From positions 11,222,001-11,286,000 of the forward strand of contig CM060200.1 of NCBI GenBank assembly GCA_030562195.1: a stretch of 64,000 bases of DNA, read 5' to 3'. The notes beneath the pieces were generated by a model. The model was not told the DNA's origin. It worked only from the letters and a program-made list of their open reading frames with translations, and searched no databases. This document shows positions 28,736 to 39,226 of the stretch, piece after piece. The stretch is from Nipponacmea schrenckii. Lineage: Eukaryota; Mollusca; Gastropoda; Lottiidae. Position numbers and translations under genes: made by a program. Position 1 is the stretch's first letter. Each line of letters starts with the position of its first letter.

Positions 28736-28789
28736 TATAGCTTATACATAATCTACTATAACGTGTGTAAATTGGTACTAGCTATATTT
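28736..28789. other. Central spacer (loop) of foldback
   Basis: Between the last left-orientation unit and the first right-orientation unit (GTAGCTATAGTAGGCCTAGT) lies about 50 bp without the repeat, including TATAACGTGTGTAAATTGG. In single-stranded form this would be the hairpin loop. Confidence 0.75.
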
Positions 28790-30485
28790 CCGTAGCTATA
28801 GTAGGCCTAGTAGTGGCTTAGTAGGCATGGCGGTAGCTATAATAGGTTTGATAGTAGCTATAGTAGGCCTGGTAGTAACTATAGTAAGCCTGGTAGTAGC
28901 TATAGTAGGCCTAGTAGTACCTTAGTAGGCATGGCGATAGCTATAGTAGGTTTGATATTAGCTTTAGTGGGTTTGATATTAGCTACAGTAGGCATTGTAG
29001 TAGCTATAGTAAACCTGGTAGAAGCTATAGTAGGTATGGTAGTAGCTATAGTAGGCCTTGCAGTAGCTATAGAAGGCATGGTAGTAGCTATAGTAGTCCT
29101 GGTAGTAGCTATAGTAGGTCTGGTAGTAGCTATAGTAGGCCTGGTAGTAGCCATTGTGGATCTGGAAGTAGCTATAGTAGGCATGGTAGTAGCTATAGTA
29201 GGCCTGGTAGTAGCTATAGTAGGCCTGGTAGTAGCTGTAGTAGAACTGGTAGTAGCTAAATAGACCTGGTAGTAGCTATAGTAGGCCTGGTAGTAGCTAT
29301 ATTAGGCCTGGTAGCAGCTATAGTAGGCCTGGTAGAAGCTATAATAGGCATGGCAGTAGCTATAGTAGGCATGACAGTAGCTATAGTTTATCAGGCAATA
29401 GCTATAGTAGGCCTGGTAGTAGCTATAGTAGGCATGGTAGTAGCCATAGAAGGCATGGTAGTAGCTATAGTAGTCCTGGTAGTAACTATAGTAGGCATGG
29501 TAGTAGCTATAGTAGGCCTGGAAGTAGCTATAGTAGACCTGGTAGTAGCTATAATAGGCCTGGTAGTAGCTATAGTAGGCCTGGTAGTAGCTAAAGTAGA
29601 CCTGGTAGTAGCTAAAGTAGGCCTGGTAGTAGCTATAGTAGGCCTGGTAGAAGCTATAGAAGGCATGGCAGTAGCTATAGTAGGCATGGTAGCAGCTATA
29701 GTAGGCCTGGTAGAAGCTATAATAGGCATGGCAGTAGCTATAGTAGGCATGGCAGTAGCTATAGTTTATCAGGTAATAGCTATAGTAGGCCTGGTAGTAG
29801 CTATAGTAGGCATGGTAGTAGCTATAGAAGGCATGGTAGTAGCTATAGTAGTCCTGGTAGTAACTATAGTAGGCATTGTAGTAGCTATAGTAGTCCTGGT
29901 AGTAACTATAGTAGGCATGGTAGTACCTATAGTAGGCCTGGAAGTAGCTATAGTAGGCCTGTTAGTAGCTATAGTAGGCCTGGCAGTAGCTATAGTAGGC
30001 CTGGAAGTAGCTAAAGTAGACCTGGTAGCAGCTATAGTAGACCTGGTAGTAGCTTTAGTAGGCCTGGTAGCAGCTATATTGTAGTAGCTATAGTAGAAGC
30101 TGTAGTAACTCTGGTAGTAGCTGTAGTAACCCTGGTAGTAGCTATAGTAGGCCTGGTAGTAGGTATGGTAGTAGCTATAGTTGATCTGGTAGTAGCTACA
30201 ATAGGCCTGGAAGTAGCTAAAGTAGGTCTGGTAGTAGCTATAGTAGACAAAGTAGTAGCTATAATATACCTGGTAGTACCTAGCTATATAAGGGCTAAAA
30301 TTAGGTCTGGTAGTCTAGTTAAGTCTAGAAGTAAGTCTGTTGTTAAAGTGGTCTGGTAGTAACAATATCATAACTAAACGTAGGTCCAATAGTTATATCC
30401 GGGCTAGAGGTAGATCTGATGGTAGCTATATTCGGGCCAAAAAAGGTCTGGAGGAACTATAGAAGGGCTAGAAGTAGATCCTGTA
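28790..30485 (-). repeat. 21-bp tandem array, right arm of foldback
   Basis: The same 21-bp unit in the opposite orientation, about 75 copies up to about 30360 and then degenerate copies. Units here are more uniform (GGTAGTAGCTATAGTAGGCCT and GGCATG variants) than on the left. The plus strand has a 244-codon frame of VVAIVGL-like heptads, again a by-product of the 21-bp period. From about 30360 to 30485 the sequence mirrors 27035-27150 of the left arm (for example GATCTACTTCTAGCCCTTC read on the minus strand). Confidence 0.9.
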
Positions 30486-30707
30486 TATAAAAAGTGTTAA
30501 CCTTTGTTAGTTGTTTGCAGCAGTATAATTGTTAGCCTCTGTTGCCTGCAGCGTGCATGAGATTATTATAATGTTAGCCTTTGTTAGCTGTTGGTAGCAA
30601 CTAACATTTACCTCTGAAGGCGGAAAGGCGCCTTTGTTATTGCTTCTAGCGCTAATAGACACTAACAATTCCGTGCTAGGAGCAGCTAACAATAGGCGAA
30701 TCGGGTG
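30486..30707 (-). repeat. Right 222-bp terminal inverted repeat of foldback
   Basis: Complement of the left terminus, ending GGCGAATCGGGTG at 30707. Only two mismatches to the left terminus are visible, while the internal arrays have diverged. Confidence 0.9.
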
Positions 30708-30714
30708 GACAGTT
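30708..30714. other. 7-bp target site duplication, right copy
   Basis: GACAGTT immediately after the element, identical to 26720-26726. The bases outside (AAA on the left, TCTC on the right) differ, so the duplication is exactly 7 bp. Confidence 0.85.
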
Positions 30715-31539
30715 TCTCATGTGAACAAAATATAGCTCAAAGATATCAGATCTAAATATGTGAGTATCCATGCTGTACCATACATGTTTAATGTGTTCCC
30801 ATTAGGTGGTATTAGGGAAGGTATTTAAAACACATTATTCTGTCAGCTGGTTAAAGCTAGAAATATAACAAGATTTACTCCTTATATAGAAAGAGATTAC
30901 CGTTTACTTTGTCCGTGATATGGTCATAATGTCATGGAGATAAGATCTATATTTAAAAGAGAATGTTTGTTGGAATTTACCCATAACTTTAATACTATTT
31001 TGTCTTAGTCCCCAAATTACAAAACTATACGTATTGTTTTTACATGGAAATAAGATACACGAACGGACTTATTGCCATTTTGAATCATCGGTCAAGTTTT
31101 TTAAAAATATGTATTTTTATACAAATTGTACATATAAATGTCTGTGTATTTTTTTTCCATATCATTCATTGTATTGTCCCCATGGCTAAATGTAAGGCAG
31201 GACCATGTCCTTGTGTATTATTGTGTATCTGCACCATGTAAAATAAAGAGTTTATTATAATTATTATACAACCACTGTACCCAAATTGTTCAGCATGATT
31301 TGTAGATGATTTTGTCTTGTAATAACACATTTTCTATAAGTAAATTTAAGTTAACCTATTTTTTCTGATGTATTTTAACATGTCAGTCTGTAAACAGAAT
31401 AAATTTATAACTGTATTTAATGTGAGAAATAAAAACTAGAGTGTATTTTAAGATTAACTTCTAATTTGTTTAAAGACAAACCTCGTGAACTTATAATAAA
31501 TAAAGCTAGGTTCAAAATCTGAAATGGAATATTTTGAAA

Positions 31540-31890
31540 CAGTGAATTTCAATGGAGTTCTTCGTCCAACTTTTTAGATCCCTTCGCGTAATCTCTGAAT
31601 TGAAATAGTTTCTTGAATTTCATATATCGGTCCCTAAATTGACAAATTAATGAAATTGAAACCACAAACATAATGGAATTTGGCGCCCTACTTTTCTGCC
31701 TCCTTCACCTAATATCTGAATTTTAAAGAATCTTTAAGGAATAATAGAAGTTGAGTTAAAACGTATATCTGCCCCCAAATTGTCAAATTTATGAAATTGA
31801 ATAAGCCGAAACATACGAAATAAAACAGAGGTTTTTCATTATAATTTTCTTCCCCTAAATTGGATATTATCTGAACAAAATGATCCAACA
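31540..31890. repeat. Diverged ~170-bp tandem repeat, 2-3 copies
   Basis: A block CTAAATTGACAAATTAATGAAATTGAAAC near 31635 recurs as CAAATTGTCAAATTTATGAAATTGAAT near 31775. The preceding blocks (TCGCGTAATCTCTGAATT and CACCTAATATCTGAATTT) also match. A poorer third start occurs near 31850. Confidence 0.5.
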
Positions 31891-34800
31891 CATAAATTAA
31901 ATTGAGTTTTACGTTCTACAATTAGAGACAAGCTTCATTGACCATATGACTATAAGGCTTATAAGCAGCGCCAGTAAAATAAGAATTTACAAAATCAGCA
32001 TAGTTTACACAGACAAAAATTGTTCAGGGTGTACAAACTAATCGGCATTTAACCCTCTACAGGTTTACCTAACGAGATAATTCCCCAGCTTATTTTCAAA
32101 TAGTGGAAAACTATTCAGGTTTGAATTGTTGAATGTTTTAATTATGCTAGTATTACCTTGTTATGTTCTGTAGTATGTTTGATATTTGGTCTGAACATGT
32201 ATTATTGCAGCTGTTTAAGTGTATTATCAAACATCAGTTGTGAATTAGAATTCAAGTAATAAGTTAACACATTTGATAATTAATTGCAGCTGCGTATAAT
32301 GGTTAATGTTTTGCAGGTTTTTCAATATTATTCTAAATTCCACACATATTAAAAGTGATATTTGATAAAATGAAATATAATGAAGTTGTACGTTATTTTT
32401 ACAACGTGAATTGACCATTGCTAACCGAAGCCTTCAGGTAGAATTTGCAGACTTCTGCTGGCGATTTGGAAGCTGTATCGTTTGTCATTTTTGACATTTG
32501 CTTAACAAAATCAATCTTTGCTCATAAAATAATCAAAATTTGTATTAGTATAATTCTGCTGTTTTACTATTAAAGCTAGATCAAAATACACAAGTGTCTC
32601 AACATTTTTTCGGTAACAATTATTCAAATACAAATCTTGCCAAACAAAGTGTTGCGTAACATTTCACCAAATAGGATACATTTCAAACAGCGACATCTGT
32701 CTTCATAATTATGTGCATTGAAATTATGACAAGCGACGCTGACCGTTGTTAGATACTATATAGCATATGACGTAAAGTAGTCCATACTGTTTTCCATGGT
32801 AATGCGGGTGATATTCATGTTGTTTTTAAAAACCCGGCAAAACACTAAACAGTTATTCCTAAGCATAGCCATTTTCTTTGGCAAAGCCCTAGCAAAAGTT
32901 GATAAAATTATTTGTCAAGGGTGTGGTAGAAGTTTTGAGTTGGTTTTACGCAACCATTTCGGAAACATTTTTGCACAAAGTTTACAAAAGAGGGGATCGT
33001 CATAGTAACTATGGGTTACTTTGGACGGACAAGTTAGCCCCATCATATGCCTTTGGCGATACATTTTAATTATAGCAATATTTGTTTGTTTTTCTGAATA
33101 TGAGATTGGTCTAATCGAATAGTAACTAGCACAATCCCAAAGAAAAACACGTAGAAAAGCATATGTTTGATTGAACATAATGACTAGAAGTTACTTTAAA
33201 TCTATTTTATGTACAGAAGAGATAAATTAAACCGGACTTAAAACAGATCATGAATGTATTTGCTACATGTGTTACAATACTAGGCAGGTGTCGAATGGTA
33301 ACGAGCATCTGTTTTGAGAAAGAAATTGATGTTTGAGAAAAGAGTAGTGAAACCCTAGATAAGTTAATTAGCTTACATCCTATTCATAAACAGTACAGCA
33401 CCAGAAAAAAAGATCTGTATTCAACATTTTGCACTTCCAGACGCTATGACGTTAATTGAACCAGTTCACAAAATGTCACTAGAGTAAATCATGTAATTGT
33501 ATACAAAATTACGTATTGTCGAAAGATACGGTGACTCAAATACGACACAATTCTCTTTATTATATTTTAATTAAACACTTTAATAGGTGATAAAACCTGT
33601 AATTTTTAATTTAAAACCATTAGGCCTACTTTCAACCTGGCAAAATTTAGGTAATAATTCTTTTAATTTAATTAAAAACTCTTTGAGCCATGGGTTGGTA
33701 ACAGGGTTCAAATTTTTAATAAAAAATATCCAACATAGACTAGCTTAGCTGAGATAGTACTCAAAAGGAGAGGAATACAACGATCTCAGAATTACATGTA
33801 AATAACTATATATTACGTATAATATAAACATTCTTTAGACAACAGTATATATTCTCAAATGGAAACCCTGTCCATGGTGAAATATGTCCATATACACTTA
33901 AAATTTTCAGATGGTCGTATAGATAACAATTGCATTAAATTTAAGAACTAAAACTGGCGTATACGAACATTTCACACTCATTTAGAGTACATTAATAGCA
34001 AGAGATGGCGTACAATATTTCATATGAGGGGTGTTTGAATTTTACACAGAGATCACTTAGATCTACAGAACTCAGAATTACAAGTTAAAGAAGAAAAACA
34101 GGGTATATTGTCCAATGTAATTGATATAACGAATTCACAATATGCTTCTCTAAGAGAATATTTGATATTCAATAATTTTCTTTATTATAGTTATTGATCA
34201 AAAGAAGAACCAGAATTAGGTCACAAACATAAGAGAAGAAAATAATTATCATTGCGTGATGCGCTTTACGAATTAAGAATATAGCATAATTAAAGATGGA
34301 TTGCTTGAAAATTACGTCTATTACTCTTGTTGACAGCAAGTTTATATCAAATTTTATGCTGCACATAATTTTCAGGAAATCGTAAGATTTTATCGCGATC
34401 AAATCTATATTTAATTGTTTGAATTTGACAAATTTGATGATATTATATCAATTATGATTGTAGCCTTTTGGTTTATATCTTTGCCTTCTTTGAAGCTTAA
34501 ACATAAGGTTTTACTAGCTGATGCGTACCAAATGTGTCAGTAAAAGCGAGGGAAGTCCACCTTTAATAGTTGATGCCATAAACGATTGTCATTTTCGAAC
34601 CATTTTACAGCCTAATAACTTGCTGTTACATGCAAATAATTGGAGAAATAAAAAAAGGCCAAATAATATCCTAATGATTCCGATAATTGACTTGCAAAAT
34701 GCTTGGTTTCAGATTGAAGAAATAGATTTCTCAATTTCCGGTTTCATGAAAGGAAAATGGAATTGACTTGAGGGTATTTGAGAGTTGGGATAATAATTGT

Positions 34801-36598
34801 TATATCACTATGGATGTCTTTATTGATTCCTATATAAAGTCCTTTTTATTTAAAGGAGATATCCTTTATTAATTTTCAAGGAAACTCGTTTATTAAATAA
34901 TACCTATCGTAATATGTAGTATTTCTGCGACCTAAAAGACAACATTATGTACAGTGTTCAGTACTTATCAAAAGAAGATATTGTCATGTTTATATATTAT
35001 TGTTAGTATACAAAAATCTGATAAAATAATATAGTGAACTCAGAAAATAGACTATGCAACACGAACATGCCATGGACATTTTACTTAGTTTTATTATTGT
35101 GTTACCACCCAAAAAAGACTATGCAACACGAACAGACCATCCATTACCCATGGGAAAAGTCAAAGATTCATAATTGACTGGTACCGTTCTCGCTTCGTGG
35201 TGAATATGTCTTGAACAAATGGATGACTCTAGTTAATCATACACACTGTCAATAAATCTATGAATTAATAGCAGATGAATGATTTTTCTGGGTCAACAAG
35301 TTGTGTAAATATAGCACCTTGTTAACAGTTGTACAGTCACAATATCAATTTAGAAATAATATCAATGGCTTGTTTATAATTGGACTTTTATATAATATCT
35401 GTAATATACGTGTATATTAACCTGAAGTATGACAGTCTAGGAATTTCAAAGTCAAAAAACCAAATTGGTTTGAACGTGACATACCATTCAAGATAAATGG
35501 ACGAACAAAATTTAAAAAAAAATTCCATTCTAACCCAGAACATTGTTACTGCGAGATTTATTCTGCATAGTTTTATAAGTCTTAGTGATAAGTAATAAGC
35601 AGACATTTGGTAACTGATGCTATATTGTGACCAAATTATACAATTTATAAAGTCGAGTAACCTTTTCGGATAATGAGATTTCGTTTTTAGGTTATATTTC
35701 AAATACAAATAATTCAAGTTACAATATGTAGCTAAACTTGTTCTTGGTAGGATCATTTATAGCATTAGATTCATTGTTAAGACCAACTTAATATTAAGCA
35801 CAATAATATATTGTGGTCTGTTTAAACTGGTCTATAACATTTGAATGAGAGGAAGAAAACAGACATGTTATACCTTTAAAACTCTCAAATCAATCGCTAT
35901 TGTCACAAGCTGATAAAATAAGAAAAATGGACACTGAAGTCACCGGTGACATTCAGGGGAGAAACAAATGCCAAAGCCACTGTTTTACCAAGAGAATAAG
36001 CGGTTTTCTTCCATAGCACTGTACCTTCTAAGATGGCATCTCCCATGACATATTTACTTTATGATATCTTCGACTAATACTAGTTTACTGTTAAAAAGAA
36101 AAAAAAACGCACCTATTTCAATCTTAACCTAGCCTACGGTTATATCAATCTAATATGAATTGATTAGAGCCAATGGAAAAATTCAATACACTTGAGGTTG
36201 GACAAGGAGGGAGAAGGGTTGCTGTGAGGAGCATTGATTCATCACTTTTCGACTTGTTAAGATCTTTATTACTGCTTTAGGCACTCTCATTTCAAATAAA
36301 TAACATACATAGATGTTGGCTTTCAGAAATTGAGAATCTGTATATGAATTTAATAATTGCTTTTATTGGAAGAAAAGAATGGGTTTTATTTATGAAATGG
36401 TTTGACCCTGGAGCCTAAAATTCGTTAATAAATCCACCAGAAGTAGCTGAGGTTCAGTGTGAAATGAAGTATGATTGCCTTTTAAGCCAACTATTCATTG
36501 AATAGAAAATACACACTATACAATGTGTGGATGTGATCAGGACACTGCAAACGTGTATAAAAGTACAGCTTGATATCAGTTGTATTGGTGTAAATATT
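31891..36598. other. Intergenic, no supported gene
   Basis: No gene or mobile element is recognisable. Open frames up to 122 codons (35388-35756, minus) and 81 codons (34521-34766, plus) have no motifs and biased AT-rich composition. Confidence 0.55.
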
Positions 36599-36902
36599 AA
36601 GTATTCTGTTGATTGGGATCTTGTCTATAACTCTAAAAATTCAGTATACTGTTTGATTGAGATTGTGATTGCAAAATTTCAGTATTCTGTTTGATTGAGA
36701 TCTTGTGTATCAATGTAAAAATTCAGTATATTGTTTCATTGAGATTTTGATTGCAAAATTCCAGTATTCTATTTGATTGAGATCATTGTATCATTGTAAA
36801 ATATTCAGTATTCTATTTTATACAAAAAGTGCATATAAGTGTAAATATTCAGTATTCTGTTCGATTGAAATCTTGTGTATGTGTAAATATTCAGTATTCT
36901 GT
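36599..36902. repeat. ~47-bp degenerate minisatellite, about 6-7 units
   Basis: Units contain TTCAGTATTCTGTTTGATTGAGATCTTGTGTAT-like sequence followed by a GTAAAAA or GCAAAA block. Alternate units differ consistently (TGTGATTGCAAAAT versus TTGTGTATCAATGTAAAAAT), suggesting a two-unit higher-order period. Confidence 0.7.
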
Positions 36903-37639
36903 CACGAAACATGATTGCCTTTTGCTTGTGGTGTTTATTTCTTACAATTATATTTGTTAGAAAAATACAGAAAATTGGGCTAATTAAAGACATAGATGTC
37001 ATTCCTGTATCAAAGACGAATCGCGAAGATGGTTTATAAAAACAAAAAGTACAATACCCCATGTTCCAATAGAAACAACATTCATAAATATTACTACTCC
37101 AAGAAATAGTATAATGGTTTATAATTTTCTTTGTTTCATTTGTGGCACCTTTTGACCATAGGCGAGGGACGTTTTGGAACGCCAACGAGAACCTCGCAGT
37201 TTGTTCTGAATCACCCGTATCTAAGGGAGCAAATATCCCATTTTTATCACGAATGCATTTTTCAAACTATGAGCCAGATTACACACACGCAAAAAAACAA
37301 ACTAGAATCAGATTATGTTTAGTATACCAGCCTTAATCAGTCTTTTCACTTTCTTAGATTTTCACAAAAGTCTGACATTTATTAACTTATTTTTTACATG
37401 CTCATCAATATACCCTATATACTTCTCTACCTATGCCTATTTAAAAGCGTGTTTCAGGAATATAATTTATAATTTTTTTTTGGCATTAAAACTTTTGCAT
37501 GCTGCCTCTTTTAATTTTATTTGTGCGTCCGGGCCAATATCTAGATTTACTTTGTATAATGATTTATTAAACAATAATTTTGTTCTTTCATCATAATATT
37601 ATATAAGACATTTTTCTCTGTTTAGGAATGCTATGCGTA

Positions 37640-37832
37640 AAATCGGTATAGGGCAAAATTGGGAGATGCGAAGTCGGAAGGGGTAGGATGGGCAAGGAGC
37701 GAACTGAAAAATTGAAAGGGGGTGAAATGGAGGAAATAAGGGAAATGGGCAAACTGGGGAGGGGTGTTATAGGAATAGGTGGAAATAAGAATAATTTGGA
37801 GGAGAATTGGGAAGGGACGGTATGGGAAGACA
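37640..37832 (+). repeat. Purine-rich (GGGA-type) tract
   Basis: About 190 bp in which the plus strand is overwhelmingly A and G, with many GGG runs (for example AAAGGGGGTGAAATGGAGG, TGGGGAGGGGTG). It is not a clean tandem repeat. Such tracts can form triplex or G-rich structures; no function can be read from the sequence. Confidence 0.6.
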
Positions 37833-38416
37833 CCGTATCACAAACCGTATATTCACAGACGTTATAAATGAAATACACTTGAACTTCGGAATCTGCGTAT
37901 AACATCGTCATTTAACTAGAAATTTAAGGTGAATTGCTAATTATGATTTCTATATATAAACATCAAAGACGTTTTGTGTTTTCTTTCTTTATCTCTTACA
38001 GTCTCTTACCTTTAGCTTACATCTAATTCTCTCTTTCATGTAATGTGTAAATTAGGCAAAGTCAAATACATGTATAGAATTCAGACATCAATCAACAAGA
38101 ATTGCATCAGAATTAGACGTCTACCTCATGTCTAATGTAGACATTCCAATACGCTTTTTCTATGTTTTAAGTTCCTTGAGAAGTTGCAGTCGAAAAGATA
38201 AAAGATTCGGGTATATGAAATAAAGACAAAATGATAAATGGTACATTTTGAGCTGAGATCAAAGATTTATTATACATGAAAAGTGAAGTCAAAAAGATAA
38301 TAAATATAAGATTGAAAAATCATAAATGATGTTATAATGCAAACTATATATTAAATGAGATAATCCTGCTTCAAACCGAGAAATAATAAACGAAATGATA
38401 AACGTTTCCTCTTTAA

Positions 38417-38525
38417 GGTCTAATTGATAAATAATGTCAATATAAGGTCAAAATGATATAAAAAACAGGTCGAAATGATATCAATATCAGGTCGAAATGA
38501 TATCAAAATAAGATCGGAATGATTG
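38417..38525. repeat. ~28-bp tandem repeat, about 4 units
   Basis: AGGTCGAAATGATATCAATATC-like units repeat with small variations (AGGTCAAAATGATATAAAAAAC, AGATCGGAATGATTGG). The flanks on the left share a looser GAAATGATAAA theme. Confidence 0.65.
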
Positions 38526-39218
38526 GTAGAATTGATAAATGAAATCACTAGTAAATATATAAACAAGTCGCATGACTGAAAGATCTACAAATGCGAATAT
38601 TTATTTCAATACAACATTCTTTTCATTTCATTCATTACAAATATAATAAATCTAAACGACAAACAGCTTCAATGCACATCAGAAATTTTTGAAATTTTAT
38701 TCTTTCACCAAAAAATAACAATGCTTAGAGAAGAGCATGTTTTATGTGACAAGATTCCTGTGGATATGATTATTTGTGCGCTGTTGGGAAGGAGAATATT
38801 GTTCGGTTTATTTCTAAACACAAATTGGCGTACTGGGAGCACACCTGTTTTACGAGCACCTCGAACATCATGTTATTTGTAAAGATACCACAGATTTAAA
38901 ACCCAATTAAATTCAAATTTATGTGAAAGTAAAATATAATTTGTGTTAAAACTTACAGAAAGCTCTAATAAAAGATACAATATTTAAATAAATTATACAA
39001 ACTCTTTGTCCCCCACATGGAAATGGTTATCTGCACACCAACTATATTATGAACTAATTCGTATAAACCAACTTGTTTACACTCTTTCTGTCTAGTGTTT
39101 TGTAAAAGATTTGGAAGTGCGTGTACTAGTGTGACGTCACTAATCGCGAAAGAATCCTTATTCCTTATGTGATACAAGCAAATTTTGAGATTAGTCTAAA
39201 AACACTCAGTCTTAGAGG

Positions 39219-39226
39219 AACTGCGG
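39219..39226. other. Target site duplication (8-9 bp), left copy
   Basis: AACTGCGG (possibly AACTGCGGG, because the boundary falls in a G run) precedes the long-TIR element and recurs at 41839-41846. Confidence 0.7.

Larger units (their letters stand above)
26727..30707. mobile_element. Foldback transposable element, 3,981 bp, non-autonomous
   Basis: The whole element is one long imperfect palindrome. The termini are 222-bp inverted repeats (26727-26948 and 30486-30707) differing at two positions by my reading. Inside lie two arrays of a 21-bp unit in opposite orientation: AGCTACTACCAGGTCTACTAT on the left (about 27040-28735) and its complement, type GGTAGTAGCTATAGTAGGCCT, on the right (about 28790-30360). 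The turn-around is a short unique spacer. A perfect 7-bp duplication GACAGTT flanks it. Long inverted repeats built of tandem subrepeats define foldback elements (Drosophila FB and Galileo, sea urchin TU). No transposase is encoded. CA-starting ends and a 7-bp duplication resemble Galileo of the P superfamily; that affiliation is inference. Confidence 0.88.

Noticed and set aside
27184..30359. Open frames of up to 244 codons on both strands with ATTRSTI- or VVAIVGL-like heptads
   Set aside because: They come from a 21-bp repeat (a multiple of three), occur on both strands at the same places and lack any non-repeat coding sequence.
37315..37596. 93-codon hydrophobic plus-strand frame
   Set aside because: Phe/Leu/Ile-rich translation is what T-rich DNA gives by chance; there is no start context, signal cleavage site or partner exon.
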